Assembly: GCF_014652815.1 (NCBI RefSeq)
Contig: NZ_BMZN01000002.1
Location: forward strand, 583,829-647,828
Length of the DNA: 64,000 nt
Reading direction: 5' to 3'
Source of the DNA: Alcaligenes pakistanensis
GTDB lineage: Bacteria > Pseudomonadota > Gammaproteobacteria > Burkholderiales > Burkholderiaceae_B
The notes under the pieces were generated by a model that was given only the letters and a program-made list of their open reading frames with translations, made no database searches and had not been told where the DNA came from. This document shows positions 1 through 9,334 of this stretch, piece after piece (positions within the stretch are counted from its first letter, which is position 1; each line of letters begins with the position of its first letter). Made by a program: the position numbers and the translations under genes.

Positions 1-617
1 GTTTGTATTTTGATAAGCAAACCGTTACTTTGGGCGATGAAAAAGCCCGCACCAGCACCCGTTCCGATTACCTGGTCGGGGCCAGTGCTGCTTTGACCAA
101 TACGTTCTCGGTTAACTTTGATGCTCAGTTCAATCCGGATGAAAAGCGCCGCAATCGACTTGCCTCCGGTGTACGCTGGCGTCCGAAACGCTTGGCAACG
201 CTGGGCGTGAACTATCGTTATGAGCGTGACCCGCGTCAGGTTGTTGATCCCACCTTCACTCCTGGTGATGAGGATCATCGCGGGAAAGAATACGTCTCCA
301 TGACTGGCCAATGGCCATTGAGCAATAAGCTGTATGCCGTGGGGCGTTACGATTACTCCATCCAGGAAAGCCGTGGTACGCAAACTGTGATGGGGCTGGA
401 ATACAAAGGGGACTGTTGCTGGGCAGCGCGAGTGGTAATGCAACGCTATGCTGTTTCAGCCAGAGAAACCAATAAAGCCATCTACTTCCAGCTGGAACTC
501 TCCGGCCTGGGCGGGATTGGCAACGACCCAATCAAAATGCTGCGTGATCGCGTGATCGGCTATGAATCCGTCTCGGACCCCGTACAGGAAAAAATGATTC
601 ATGAGAGGTATGAATAA
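1..617 (+). CDS. lptD: LPS-assembly protein LptD, C-terminal part (5' end outside window)
   Basis: C-terminal ~204 residues of LptD, the outer-membrane beta-barrel that with LptE inserts lipopolysaccharide into the outer leaflet. Visible are repeated amphipathic strand-like segments with alternating aromatic residues, an adjacent Cys-Cys pair (C138-C139 of the visible part, in KGDCCWAARV) matching the C-terminal cysteines that make the inter-domain disulphides of E. coli LptD, and a family-typical end (IGNDPIKMLRDRVIGYE). The reading frame is open to the left edge, so the true start lies outside. The stop sits immediately upstream of surA. In E. coli the order is lptD-surA-pdxA-rsmA; here pdxA is absent between surA and rsmA. 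Confidence 0.95.
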   Translation, partial: LYFDKQTVTLGDEKARTSTRSDYLVGASAALTNTFSVNFDAQFNPDEKRRNRLASGVRWRPKRLATLGVNYRYERDPRQVVDPTFTPGDEDHRGKEYVSMTGQWPLSNKLYAVGRYDYSIQESRGTQTVMGLEYKGDCCWAARVVMQRYAVSARETNKAIYFQLELSGLGGIGNDPIKMLRDRVIGYESVSDPVQEKMIHERYE

Positions 618-618
618 T

Positions 619-2064
619 ATGCGTTTCAGCTTGAAAAACCGTACCCTGTCATTGGCCTTGATGGCCGTAATGGGTCTGGGCACGGCCCAAATGGCTCAGG
701 CGCAGTCCAAGCCCGCCGCATCCAATAAGGCAGCCGCTACCGCCGCACCGCAGTTTGTGGATGGCATCGCTGCCGTGGTCAACGACGAAGTCATTACTTT
801 GCGTCAGGTTGATTTGGAAGCCGCCCAGGTTCTGGACCAGTTAAAGCATCAGAAAATCCCTGCTCCTGACCAGGACGTGTTGCGCAAGCAAGTCTTGCAG
901 CGCCTGATCAACGAGCGTCTGGAACAGCAAGAAGCGCGTGCCATGGGTATTTCGGTGGGCCCTCAGCAAGTGGACGAGGGTGTGCGCATGATCTCCTCGC
1001 GCAATGGCATGAGCGAAGCTCAGCTGCGCGCCGAGATCGAGAAAAACGGCATTAGCTGGGAGCAGTACCGCTCCAACCTTAAGCAGGAAATTTTGCTGGA
1101 TCAATTGCGCATGCGCGCGGTTGATAGCAGCATCAATATTACCGATGCCGACATTGATATCTATCTGCGCTCGCAAGGTGGCGCGGGTCTGGGCAATCTG
1201 GGGCAGTCTGCGGCACAGAGCCAGGATGCACCCGTAAGCCTGGCGCAGATTCTGGTGCGTGTGCCAGAAGGTGCGAACTCAAGTGAAGAGTCTCGTTTGC
1301 GCACGAAAGCCGAGGGTCTGCTGGCTCAGGCTCGTTCTGGTGCCGACTTTGCGGGTTTGGCAGCGTCCAGCTCGGACGGTCAGGAAGCGCTGAATGGTGG
1401 CGTGATGGGCACGCGTCCCTTGTCGGACTGGCCTGATTTGTTCGCTCAAGCGGTTCATCAGCTGGCGCCCGGCCAAGTTTCTAATCTGATCCGTAGCGGC
1501 CAAGGCTTTCATATTCTGAAGGTTCTGGAACGTGGCGGCAGCGCCCCGGCCAATACGTCCCCAGTGGCAAGTGCTGGTGCAAGCCAGGCGGGCCCCATGA
1601 TGGTCACCCAGACGCATGCTCGTCATATTCTGGTCAAGCTCTCCAAGGTAATGACTTCGGAGCAAGCTCGTCAGCGTATTGAGCAATTGCAAGTCCGTTT
1701 GCGCAATGGCGAGTCCTTCGAGGATCTGGCCAAGCGTTACTCGGAAGACAGCAGCGCCCCGCAAGGCGGTGATCTGGGCTGGCTCTCGCCTGGCGAGACC
1801 GTGCCTCCTTTCGAGCAAGCCATGGACAAGCTCCAACCGGGCAGCGACAGCGTGATGGTGGAGTCGCAGTTTGGCTGGCACTTGATTCAAGTGGTCGAAC
1901 GCCGCACTCGCAATATGGAAGGCGAGTACAAGCGTATGCAGGCCCGTCAGGCTTTGTTCCAGCAACGTGCTGAACCTGCCTTTGAAGATTGGCTGAACAG
2001 CCTGCGCGGTCGCGCTTATATTGATAACCGCCTGGACCCTGAATCCAGCACTCGTCGTCGCTAA
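619..2064 (+). CDS. surA: Periplasmic chaperone / peptidyl-prolyl isomerase SurA
   Basis: SurA escorts unfolded outer-membrane proteins through the periplasm to the BAM complex. I choose ATG 619 (481 aa) because the GAGAGG at 603-608 is correctly spaced for it; the ATGs at 601 and 610 are too close to or upstream of that site. The product begins with a signal peptide (MRFSLKNRT, hydrophobic core, cleavage likely after AQMAQA). A SurA N-terminal chaperone domain follows ([16 protein letters not shown]), then two parvulin domains at about residues 205-305 (SLAQILVRV) and 330-430 ([10 protein letters not shown] with GGDLGWL), and the C-terminal helix. The stop is 8 nt from rsmA, so the genes are probably co-transcribed with lptD, a classic envelope-stress operon. 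Confidence 0.95.
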   Translation: MRFSLKNRTLSLALMAVMGLGTAQMAQAQSKPAASNKAAATAAPQFVDGIAAVVNDEVITLRQVDLEAAQVLDQLKHQKIPAPDQDVLRKQVLQRLINERLEQQEARAMGISVGPQQVDEGVRMISSRNGMSEAQLRAEIEKNGISWEQYRSNLKQEILLDQLRMRAVDSSINITDADIDIYLRSQGGAGLGNLGQSAAQSQDAPVSLAQILVRVPEGANSSEESRLRTKAEGLLAQARSGADFAGLAASSSDGQEALNGGVMGTRPLSDWPDLFAQAVHQLAPGQVSNLIRSGQGFHILKVLERGGSAPANTSPVASAGASQAGPMMVTQTHARHILVKLSKVMTSEQARQRIEQLQVRLRNGESFEDLAKRYSEDSSAPQGGDLGWLSPGETVPPFEQAMDKLQPGSDSVMVESQFGWHLIQVVERRTRNMEGEYKRMQARQALFQQRAEPAFEDWLNSLRGRAYIDNRLDPESSTRRR

Positions 2065-2072
2065 GGATAAGC

Positions 2073-2864
2073 ATGGCCCAGCATCAGGCGCGCAAGCGCT
2101 TTGGACAGAACTTTCTGGAAGATGAGGGCATCATCGACCAGATTATCCGTGCGGTTGACCCCAGGCCTGTCGATAATATGGTTGAAATTGGTCCGGGCCT
2201 CTCGGCCTTGACCCAGCCGTTGACGCAGGCGCTGGAGCGCTTGCGGGTGGTTGAGATTGACCGTGATCTGGCATCACGGTTGCGGAACAATTACTCACCC
2301 AGCAAGCTGGAAATTATTGAGGCAGATGCGCTCAAGGTAGACTTCGGAGCCTTGGGCCCGGACCTGCGTATTGTTGGCAACCTGCCTTACAACATCTCCA
2401 GCCCTTTGTTGTTTCACCTGTTGGACTATGCCGACGCCGTGCTGGATCAGCATTTTATGCTGCAACGGGAAGTGATTGACCGCATGGTGGCCAAGCCCGG
2501 TTCATCGGACTACAGCCGTTTGTCGGTAATGTTGCAGTCGCGCTATCGCATGGTGAAGTTGTTTGAGGTGCCACCCGAGGCCTTCAATCCACCACCGCGT
2601 GTAGTGTCTGCCGTGGTGCGCATGGTGCCCTTGGCTGCTGACCGTCCTCAGGCGCGTGATGCCCGAGTGTTCAGTCAGGTGGTGGCGCGGGCTTTCTCGC
2701 AAAAACGCAAGATGCTGCGTGGTGGTTTGGGTGACTGGGCGGCGCATATCGATTGGGAAGCATTGGAGATTGCACCTACCAGCCGTCCTGCTGATTTGTC
2801 GTTGGTGAATTACATCGCCTTGGCGGATCACTTGATGGACAAAGGTGTCATAAAAGCCGCCTGA
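2073..2864 (+). CDS. rsmA: 16S rRNA (adenine1518/1519-N6) dimethyltransferase RsmA (KsgA)
   Basis: Dimethylates the two adjacent adenines in the terminal hairpin (helix 45) of 16S rRNA during late 30S assembly, in the cytoplasm. At 263 aa it has the usual length. The N-terminus carries KRFGQNFL, the SAM-binding loop is [10 protein letters not shown] (38-47), the acidic residue of motif II is in VVEIDRD, and the catalytic NLPY motif is at 103-106 ([10 protein letters not shown]). The C-terminal four-helix domain has the typical [13 protein letters not shown]. It lies 8 nt after surA and is followed by a good intrinsic terminator, so it closes the lptD-surA-rsmA unit. Confidence 0.96.
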   Translation: MAQHQARKRFGQNFLEDEGIIDQIIRAVDPRPVDNMVEIGPGLSALTQPLTQALERLRVVEIDRDLASRLRNNYSPSKLEIIEADALKVDFGALGPDLRIVGNLPYNISSPLLFHLLDYADAVLDQHFMLQREVIDRMVAKPGSSDYSRLSVMLQSRYRMVKLFEVPPEAFNPPPRVVSAVVRMVPLAADRPQARDARVFSQVVARAFSQKRKMLRGGLGDWAAHIDWEALEIAPTSRPADLSLVNYIALADHLMDKGVIKAA

Positions 2865-2888
2865 TAGACAAAATTTTGTGATGAACGG

Positions 2889-2930
2889 CACCCCAAGAAT
2901 TGGATATTGATCCAGTTTTGGGGTGTTTTT
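2889..2930 (+). terminator. Rho-independent terminator of the lptD-surA-rsmA operon
   Basis: Perfect 8-bp stem CACCCCAA (2889-2896) / TTGGGGTG (2918-2925), 21-nt loop, followed by TTTTT. It lies 25 nt after the rsmA stop. Confidence 0.8.
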
Positions 2931-2994
2931 CATGGTGAGCGGCGGTGAGGCGGCACGCTACTGGAGTGTTAAGGAGTTCTTGATCGAGCCTGCA

Positions 2995-3014
2995 GGGATA
3001 ACGCTTGTTATCCC
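2995..3014. repeat. Perfect inverted repeat between convergent genes
   Basis: GGGATAAC-GCTT-GTTATCCC, an 8-bp stem with a tetraloop, lies between rsmA and the convergent SpmAB-like gene. There is no T-run on either side, so it is not a canonical terminator. It may protect a 3' end or help a Rho-dependent stop. Confidence 0.45.
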
Positions 3015-3033
3015 CACGCTGAGTTCAAGGTTC

Positions 3034-4263
3034 TTAGCCAAAGAACCAATAGCAGACCGCGATTGAGGCCAGCACGCCTGCCAGATCAGCAATCAAGGCG
3101 CAGGAAACGGCATGGCGGGCGCGTTGTATCCCTACTGCACCAAAATATACCGCCAAGACATAAAAGGTGGTTTCTGTGCTGCCTTGTACCGTTGCACCCA
3201 ATAGTGCTGGGAAGCTGTCCACGCCATGATGCTGCATGGTTTCAATCAGCAAGGCGCGCGCAGCACCGGCTGAAAAAGGTTTGACTAGCGCAGTGGGCAA
3301 GGCATCAATAAAGCGCGTATCTAGCCCGCTTAGGTTCACCAGCCAGCGGATCATGTCCAGCACAAGATCCAGCGCGCCAGAGCTGCGCAGTACGCCCACA
3401 GCACACAGCATGGCAACCAGATAGGGCAACAGGTCCCGAGCCACGCCAAAGCCTTCTTTGGCCCCTTCTACAAAGGTTTCGTAGAGCGGAATTTTGCGTC
3501 GCCAGCCCAGCAGCAAGAACAACCAGATAATGGACAGTAAGGTTAGGTTGCCCATCAGGGACGAGAGGGACTGGATGGCGGCGGCACCCAAGGTGGCTAG
3601 CAGGGCCATGAAGGAGCCCAGAATCAGGGCAAACACTCCAAACCACAGCATCAGGACTGGATCAAACAGACGCAGGCGCTGGACTAGTGCGACGCTAAGC
3701 AGGCCAGCCAGAGACGAGGCGGTGGTGGCCAACAGAATAGGCAAAAACACCATGGTCGGGTCCGGCGCCCCTTGCTGAGCCCGATACATGAAAATGCTGA
3801 TAGGGATCAGTGTCAGGGACGAGGCATTCAGGACTAGGAACAGAATCTGGGCATTGGTGGCCGTATCGGGATGCGGGTTCAGTGTCTGCAGCGACTTCAT
3901 GGCCCGCAGGCCAATAGGCGTGGCAGCATTATCCAGGCCCAGGCCATTGGCTGCGAAGTTCAGCGTGATCAGCCCCAGAGCAGGGTGGCCGGCGGGGACG
4001 CCGGGCATCAAGCGGCTGAACAGGGGCCCCAGCCAGCGGGCCAGGGTATCGATCAAGCCGGCTTTCTCGGCAATCTTCAAAAAGCCCAGCCATAGCGTCA
4101 GCGTGCCAAAAAGCAGTAGCATCAGTTGGACAGACAGGGCAGCCATATCAAACAGGCTGCGCACCATCTGCGCAAAAATTTCGCTATTTCCCCCGACCAA
4201 CCATTGGTAAAAGCCGCTTACGGCGGCAATCAGGAAGAAAAACAGCCAAAGAGTATTGAGCAT
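3034..4263 (-). CDS. SpmA/SpmB-like nucleoside-recognition (Gate) domain membrane protein
   Basis: 409-residue, very hydrophobic inner-membrane protein. The N-terminal half resembles spore maturation protein SpmA (FAANGLGLDNAATPIGLRAM at about 105-125) and the C-terminal half SpmB (ALPTALVKPFSAGAARALL, then GATVQGSTETTFYVLAVYFG), so it is a natural SpmA-SpmB fusion with two Gate (nucleoside recognition) domains. In Bacilli the pair is needed for spore-core dehydration. In non-sporulating proteobacteria the substrate is unknown; a solute transporter is plausible. It is a single gene, convergent with rsmA. The 376-nt region upstream (4264-4639) holds only its presumed promoter and the gloA terminator. 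Confidence 0.85.
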   Translation of the reverse strand: MLNTLWLFFFLIAAVSGFYQWLVGGNSEIFAQMVRSLFDMAALSVQLMLLLFGTLTLWLGFLKIAEKAGLIDTLARWLGPLFSRLMPGVPAGHPALGLITLNFAANGLGLDNAATPIGLRAMKSLQTLNPHPDTATNAQILFLVLNASSLTLIPISIFMYRAQQGAPDPTMVFLPILLATTASSLAGLLSVALVQRLRLFDPVLMLWFGVFALILGSFMALLATLGAAAIQSLSSLMGNLTLLSIIWLFLLLGWRRKIPLYETFVEGAKEGFGVARDLLPYLVAMLCAVGVLRSSGALDLVLDMIRWLVNLSGLDTRFIDALPTALVKPFSAGAARALLIETMQHHGVDSFPALLGATVQGSTETTFYVLAVYFGAVGIQRARHAVSCALIADLAGVLASIAVCYWFFG

Positions 4264-4601
4264 AGTGTTGGCAGTAGGCAGGGCAGTGAAAAGCCAAGCT
4301 AGATTGTCGCAGAATCCAGGCGTGTTTTAGCGGCTACGGTATGTAAAGTCAGTGGCACAAATAGTCGCAAAGCAAGAAGCGAGCAAGCTTGCTCTGATTC
4401 TGACCTTGAAATTAGCTGATAGCGAGTGAATGGAAGTCTTTATGAACTGAAGGTGATCGTTTTGGGAAGCCAGCCTTCAAGTGCGAAAAGTGTATGGAGC
4501 GAAAAAGTACTTCAGGTGGTTGGAGTGATTTGCGGCAATTGAGCTTAGTGTGGACCAGCTTGAGTTGATGCAGCCATTCATTGGGATTAGCCAGGGAGCA
4601 T

Positions 4602-4634
4602 AAAAAAACCGGCCTGTGTTGTGGCCGGTTTTGT
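4602..4634 (-). terminator. Intrinsic terminator after gloA
   Basis: Stem AACCGGCC (4607-4614) / GGCCGGTT (4623-4630) with an A-run on the upper strand, which is a U-run for minus-strand transcripts. It lies just past the gloA stop. The stem is almost identical to the terminator at 33822-33853. Confidence 0.8.
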
Positions 4635-4639
4635 TTGAT

Positions 4640-5035
4640 TTAGTCCACTCGCCCTTTGGCCTGGATCAGTTCAATCTTGTAGCCGTCCGGATCTTCCACA
4701 AAAGCAATCACGGTTGTGCCATGTTTCATGGGGCCAGCTTCGCGAACTACTTTGCCGCCACGCGCCTTGATGTCCTCACAGGACTGGTAGGCATCAGGCA
4801 CTTCCAGCGCGATGTGGCCGTAGCCGTCGCCCAGATCGTAGGAAGGGGTGTCCCAGTTGTGGGTCAGTTCCAGTACGGCGGCTTCGGCTTCGTCCTGGTA
4901 GCCCACAAAGGCCAGTGTGAAGCGGCCATCCGGGTAATCGGACTTGCGCAGCAGTTTCATGCCCAGCACGTCGGTGTAAAAGGCCAGCGAACGGTCCAGA
5001 TTGCCGACACGCAGCATAGTGTGCAGGATACGCAT
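4640..5035 (-). CDS. gloA: Lactoylglutathione lyase (glyoxalase I)
   Basis: Converts the hemithioacetal of methylglyoxal and glutathione to S-lactoylglutathione, the first step of cytosolic methylglyoxal detoxification. At 131 aa it is a typical short bacterial (Ni/Co-type) GlxI. The four metal ligands fall at the same numbers as in E. coli GloA: H5 (MRILH), E56 (AAVLELTHN), H74 (GYGHIAL) and E122 (GYKIELI). It begins ~29 nt after the metallopeptidase stop and may be read through from the upstream glyQ-glyS-gmhB-plsC-ygjP genes. It ends at a strong terminator. Confidence 0.96.
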   Translation of the reverse strand: MRILHTMLRVGNLDRSLAFYTDVLGMKLLRKSDYPDGRFTLAFVGYQDEAEAAVLELTHNWDTPSYDLGDGYGHIALEVPDAYQSCEDIKARGGKVVREAGPMKHGTTVIAFVEDPDGYKIELIQAKGRVD

Positions 5036-5064
5036 AAGGTAGAGCTCCTAGAGTTCAACCTGCC

Positions 5065-5946
5065 TTAAAGCAGGGGCAGGGTGCCTGGATCATATTGTCG
5101 TAACTGATTGCGCGCATTGACAAAGTCAGGGTAAAGAGCCTCGACCAAAGCCCAGAACTGAGGGCCATGATTCATCTCTTGCAGATGCGCGACTTCGTGA
5201 GCCACGACGTAATCAATAATGGATGGGTGAAAGTGTATCAGGCGCCAGTTCAGCATAATGGTGCCGTCACTATTGCAGGAGCCCCAGCGTTTGGCGGGGG
5301 CCGCCAGGCGCAGTTTTCTGGCGCTCAAGCCTGACAAGTCCAGATAGTGCGCCAAGCGCTGCTCAAACCAGAGCCGGGCCTGTTTTTGCAGCCAGGCTTG
5401 GGTCAGTTCCTGGACGCGCTGGGCCTCGGCATCCACCGGTAAGGGCAGGCACAAGCGCTGGCCATGCTGAGCTTGGCTGATCTGGCCTTCAAACTGAACT
5501 TGCTGAATCTGTGGGTTCAGGCTCAGGCGGATGGGTACGCCCATAAAAGGCAGCATATCGCCATCGACCCATTGCAGGCTTTGTAAGGCCAGTTGCTCGC
5601 GACGCTGCTGGTATTCATGCAGCTTGCGCAGTATCCAGGCGCTTTTGGTGTGCAGGACTTGTTCAGCCTGGCTGAGCTTTACCCAGGAAGGCAGGGCGAC
5701 TGTCAGGCCGCTGTCGTTAATCGTCAGACCCAGGGTACGGCGTCGAGAGCGTTTGAGTTGATAGCCAATAGTGTGGCCATCCAGTTCGACTTGTTGCCAC
5801 TGAACGCCTTCAGGCAAGGTGTCAGGCCGGATGGTCAAGGCCCGGTTGGGCGGCAAGGCAGAACCAGCGGGCGGCTTTGCGGGCCGCTGCGCCGGGTGGG
5901 GAAAGGCCGTGTCAGGAAACAGAGCCAGTTGCGGGGGGACCGTCAT
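5065..5946 (-). CDS. YgjP-like (M48/DUF45) zinc metallopeptidase
   Basis: 293-residue protein with a C-terminal YgjP/DUF45 metal-dependent protease fold. The zinc motif is HEVAHLQEMNH (HExxH plus a third His four residues on), preceded by the family signature RWGSCNSDGTIMLNWRL. The central part has the typical SRRRTLGLTIND start of the domain. The first ~45 residues are proline-rich and low in complexity. No signal peptide is visible, so it is probably cytoplasmic. Substrate is unknown; genes of this family often sit in housekeeping operons, as here. It overlaps plsC by 35 nt, suggesting translational coupling. Confidence 0.88.
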   Translation of the reverse strand: MTVPPQLALFPDTAFPHPAQRPAKPPAGSALPPNRALTIRPDTLPEGVQWQQVELDGHTIGYQLKRSRRRTLGLTINDSGLTVALPSWVKLSQAEQVLHTKSAWILRKLHEYQQRREQLALQSLQWVDGDMLPFMGVPIRLSLNPQIQQVQFEGQISQAQHGQRLCLPLPVDAEAQRVQELTQAWLQKQARLWFEQRLAHYLDLSGLSARKLRLAAPAKRWGSCNSDGTIMLNWRLIHFHPSIIDYVVAHEVAHLQEMNHGPQFWALVEALYPDFVNARNQLRQYDPGTLPLL

Positions 5947-6661
5947 AGCGTTCCGGGTTCAAGACGCGCATTTCGGTTTCAATCCATGTCTGCACGCGCT
6001 GGTTCAATTCTTCAGGGGTCAGTCCAGCAGGATCGATGGGGGGACCAAAAGAGATAGTAACCAGACCGGGCGTCTTGATAAAGGCATTACGACGCCAGAG
6101 CTCGCCCGCGTTATGAGCGACAGGAATAACCTGGGTGCCGGTGCGGCTGGCCAGCAAGGCGCCACCCATCTTGTAGCGACCGGTAGAACCCGGCGCTGTG
6201 CGCGTACCTTCGGGGAACAGCAAGGGCCAGCGCCCCTCGTCAATACGCTGCTGCCCAACTTTGACGACTTGCTCGAAGGCATCGCGGCTTTTGGCGCGAT
6301 CAATCGGAATCATGCGTAGTAAGGCAAGCCCCCATCCAAAGAAGGGCACCTTGTGCAGTTCGCGTTTGTAGACAAAACAGACCTGACGCGGCATATAGGC
6401 GGGAAAGAACAAGGTTTCCCACGCAGACTGATGCTTGGACAGGATGATGGCTTTGCCCGTGGGCAGGTTTTCCCAGCCTTTGGTCTGCCAACGTATGCCA
6501 AGAATGAACCGTGCTCCGAGTACAGCCAGACGTGGCCAGCCTGCCGTAATGCGATAGCGCCATTCCAGGGGGAGGGGGGCGCATATCAAGCTAAGGATGG
6601 CAAAGGGAATAACAGTTATCAACAAAAAGAGTTGATAGAGTGAAGCGCGGATAATGCCCAT
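5912..6661 (-). CDS. plsC: 1-acyl-sn-glycerol-3-phosphate acyltransferase (PlsC family)
   Basis: Membrane acyltransferase that makes phosphatidic acid from lysophosphatidate. I choose the ATG at 6661 (249 aa), 1 nt after the gmhB stop; a longer reading to 6817 would run through gmhB. An N-terminal transmembrane helix (residues ~8-30) precedes the catalytic domain. The first motif reads SKHQSAWETL, i.e. H77-X4-E82, where the textbook motif is H-X4-D; many betaproteobacterial PlsC proteins have this E form. The FPEGTR motif is at 149-154. Placement between gmhB and a YgjP protease is common in Burkholderiales. Confidence 0.92.
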   Translation of the reverse strand: MGIIRASLYQLFLLITVIPFAILSLICAPLPLEWRYRITAGWPRLAVLGARFILGIRWQTKGWENLPTGKAIILSKHQSAWETLFFPAYMPRQVCFVYKRELHKVPFFGWGLALLRMIPIDRAKSRDAFEQVVKVGQQRIDEGRWPLLFPEGTRTAPGSTGRYKMGGALLASRTGTQVIPVAHNAGELWRRNAFIKTPGLVTISFGPPIDPAGLTPEELNQRVQTWIETEMRVLNPERYDGPPATGSVS

Positions 6662-6662
6662 A

Positions 6663-7202
6663 TCAGTTTCCGTGTAGCCATTTGTCGACAACAGCCGCCA
6701 GATCGGCCTCGATGCGAGTGCCTTCAGGCAAGCCGCCTTTTTCCAAGGTGCGCATGCCCTTGCCAGTTTGTACCAGCCAGGGCGCACAACCCGCTTCGGA
6801 CGCTGCTTGCAAATCACGCAAGGAGTCGCCCACCGAAGGGACCGTTTGCAGGTTCACTTCATAGCGATGAGCAATGTCGTGAAACATGCCGGTAGCAGGT
6901 TTACGGCAGGTGCAGCCATCTTTGGGGCCATGCGGGCAAATAAAGATGGCGTCGATAAAACCACCTAACAGGGCCAGCTCGCGGCGCATCTTGGCATGGA
7001 TGGCATTGAGGGTAGTCATGGAGAACAAACCACGAGCCAGACCGGACTGGTTGGTAGCAATCACCACCTTCCAGCCGTTTTCGGTCAGGCGGGCCAAGGC
7101 CTCCAGACTGCCTGGAATGGCCTCCCACTCTTGCGGGCTCTTGATAAAGGCATCGCTGTCCTGGTTGATGACACCGTCCCGATCAATAATGGCAAGTTTC
7201 AC
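6663..7202 (-). CDS. gmhB: D-glycero-beta-D-manno-heptose-1,7-bisphosphate 7-phosphatase
   Basis: HAD-superfamily phosphatase that removes the 7-phosphate from heptose bisphosphate in ADP-heptose synthesis for the LPS inner core. At 179 aa it has the family length. The nucleophile motif is DRDGVIN (D7, D9), the T/SNQSG motif follows at about 50-54, and the zinc-binding loop that marks GmhB is C89-x-H91...C97-x-C99. The acidic residue of motif IV is D126. It starts with GTG, sharing one base with the glyS stop (TAGTG), so translation is coupled. Confidence 0.94.
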   Translation of the reverse strand: MKLAIIDRDGVINQDSDAFIKSPQEWEAIPGSLEALARLTENGWKVVIATNQSGLARGLFSMTTLNAIHAKMRRELALLGGFIDAIFICPHGPKDGCTCRKPATGMFHDIAHRYEVNLQTVPSVGDSLRDLQAASEAGCAPWLVQTGKGMRTLEKGGLPEGTRIEADLAAVVDKWLHGN

Positions 7203-9334
7203 TAGTTAGCCAGCCTGGAAAGATCCGCTACCTGGTTCATCAAAGCATGCAGCTTGGCCAGCAGGGCCAGACGGTTGGCGCGAATGGCCGGGTCTTCAGC
7301 CATGACCATGACGTCCTGGAAGAAGTTATCCACGGCACCACGGGCCTGGGCCAAGGTGGCCAGGGAGGCATCAAACTCGCCGGCTTCAAATTGAGCTTGA
7401 GCTACTGGTTGCAGTGCTTCAATTTTGGCAGCCAGTTCACGCTCGGCAGGCTCGACCAGCAGGGCAGTGTCCAGAGGAGCCAGTTCGCCTTCTGCTTTCT
7501 TGAGCAGGTTGCTGACGCGCTTGTTGGCGGCCGCCAGGCTTTCGGCTTCAGGACGCTGTGCAAAAGAGGCGCAAGCCTGGATACGGGAGTGAACTTGTTC
7601 CAGTGGGGGACGCAGAGCCAGCACGGCATCAACCACGCTACGTTCGTAATCATTGCTCAGCTGGTTACGGTAGCGTTCGTAGATGAAAGCTTGAACAGCG
7701 GGCACGGTGTCTTCTGCCAGCACGCCATCTTTGAAGAAAGAGGCTGTGGTGTTCAGCAGGGTATCCAGATTCAGGCTGTTGGCCTTCAATTGGGCTCCGG
7801 CTTGCAGTTGTTCGTAGGCGCTGATCAGGCCCAGAGCTGCACGACGCAGGGCGTAAGGATCACGCTCGCCCGTGGGGGCCAGACCAATACCCCAGATACC
7901 GACCAGCACCTCGGCACGCTCGGCCAGGAACAGAATGGCTTGGGTCAGGCTGGCCGCTGTGACGGCTTGGTCCAGACGGTGGCGATACTGTTCGCGGATG
8001 GCCAGCACGATGTCCTCGGGCTCGCCGTCGCCTTGTGCGTAGTAGGCACCCATGACGCCTTGCAGCTCGGGGAATTCGCCCACCATATTGGAATTCAGAT
8101 CGGCCTTGGCCAGCAGAGCGGCACGACGGGCGTGTTCTTCATTGGCACCCAGTTGCTGGGCGATGTAGCCAGCGACGGACTGCAGACGCTCGATACGGTC
8201 CAGTTGCGAACCCAGCTTGTTGTGGTAAACGCTGCCTGCCAAAGTAGTGACGCGCTCGGCCAGGGTTTGTTTGCGGTCCGTTTCAAAGAAGAACTGGGCG
8301 TCCGCCAGACGGGGGCGGACCACGCGCTCGTTACCTTCAATGATGTTCTTGGGATCATCCACCTTCATATTGCTGACGATCAGGAAGCGATTGGTCAGTT
8401 TTTGCGTGGCGGGGTCAAACAGCGGGAAATATTTTTGATTCAGACGCATGGTCAGAATCAGGCATTCGGAAGGGACTTGCAGGAACTGCTCGTCAAACTG
8501 ACCCACGTACACGGTGGGGTATTCGACCAAGGCGGTTACTTCGTTCAGCAGCGCTTCCACTTCAGGATCGTCGCCCAAGGTGGCGTTCAGGCGTTTGGCT
8601 TCGGCTTCCAGATCGGTGCGGATTTGTTCGCGGCGAACCTCGAAGGACGGAACGACCCAACCTTGCTCCTGGACTTGTGTGGCCCAACTGTCGGCATCAC
8701 GGATGTCGAAGGGGGCATCGCACATGAAGCGGTGGCCGTGTGTCTGACGACCGGCTTGCAGACCCAGGGCGCTGATCGGCACGATTTCCGAACCCCACAA
8801 GGCGATCAGGCCATGCGCCGGGCGCACAAAGCGCACGCTGCTGACGCCGTCAGCCAACTGGTAGCGCATCACTTTTGGGATGGGCAGGTGGGTAATCGAC
8901 CATTCCAGGGCTTCTTGCAAGCCGTCTTTCAGGGCCGCGCCGGTGGCAATGCCGCTGGCGTACAGGTAATCCTGCTTGCCATCGGATTCGCGCAGCAGGT
9001 CGCTGGCTTTCAGATGCCCCAAGCCTTTAGAGGCCAGACGCTTGGCCAGGGCCGGAGCGATCTCGCCATTGGCATCCAGGCCAATATGGGCGGGCATCAG
9101 TTTTTCGGTGTAAGGCTGGTCTTCCGCTTGCGAGTAGGCAGCGCTGAACCAGGCGGCCAGACGGCGTGGCGTCGCGTAAGCGCGCACTTCGCAGTTCGGC
9201 GCCAGCAGGGCTTGTTCACCCAATACTTTCTGTAGACCTTCGCTAAAAGCCTGACCCAGCTGTTGCAGCGCTTTGGGAGGCAGCTCTTCGGTGAACAGTT
9301 CAATCAACAAAGGCTGTGTCGTGGAGGCGCTCAT
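7202..9334 (-). CDS. glyS: Glycyl-tRNA synthetase beta subunit
   Basis: Beta chain of the bacterial alpha2beta2 glycyl-tRNA synthetase, carrying tRNA-binding and HD-like domains; the active site is in GlyQ. At 710 aa it has normal length (E. coli 689). It opens with the family's LLIELFTEELPPKALQQLG, has the GTRRFL-type core as VSSVRFVRPAHGLIALWG, and ends with a DALR-type helical domain (DVMVMAEDPAIRANRLALL). Its ATG overlaps the glyQ stop by one base (TAATG), and its stop overlaps the gmhB start. Confidence 0.97.
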   Translation of the reverse strand: MSASTTQPLLIELFTEELPPKALQQLGQAFSEGLQKVLGEQALLAPNCEVRAYATPRRLAAWFSAAYSQAEDQPYTEKLMPAHIGLDANGEIAPALAKRLASKGLGHLKASDLLRESDGKQDYLYASGIATGAALKDGLQEALEWSITHLPIPKVMRYQLADGVSSVRFVRPAHGLIALWGSEIVPISALGLQAGRQTHGHRFMCDAPFDIRDADSWATQVQEQGWVVPSFEVRREQIRTDLEAEAKRLNATLGDDPEVEALLNEVTALVEYPTVYVGQFDEQFLQVPSECLILTMRLNQKYFPLFDPATQKLTNRFLIVSNMKVDDPKNIIEGNERVVRPRLADAQFFFETDRKQTLAERVTTLAGSVYHNKLGSQLDRIERLQSVAGYIAQQLGANEEHARRAALLAKADLNSNMVGEFPELQGVMGAYYAQGDGEPEDIVLAIREQYRHRLDQAVTAASLTQAILFLAERAEVLVGIWGIGLAPTGERDPYALRRAALGLISAYEQLQAGAQLKANSLNLDTLLNTTASFFKDGVLAEDTVPAVQAFIYERYRNQLSNDYERSVVDAVLALRPPLEQVHSRIQACASFAQRPEAESLAAANKRVSNLLKKAEGELAPLDTALLVEPAERELAAKIEALQPVAQAQFEAGEFDASLATLAQARGAVDNFFQDVMVMAEDPAIRANRLALLAKLHALMNQVADLSRLAN

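Noticed and set aside
4381-4394. GAGCAAGCTTGCTC perfect palindrome upstream of the SpmAB-like gene
   Set aside because: Single short palindrome, not placed at a recognisable promoter; probably chance.
7247-9235. 662-aa frame opposite glyS
   Set aside because: Shadow of the glyS codon pattern; no domain or ribosome site.
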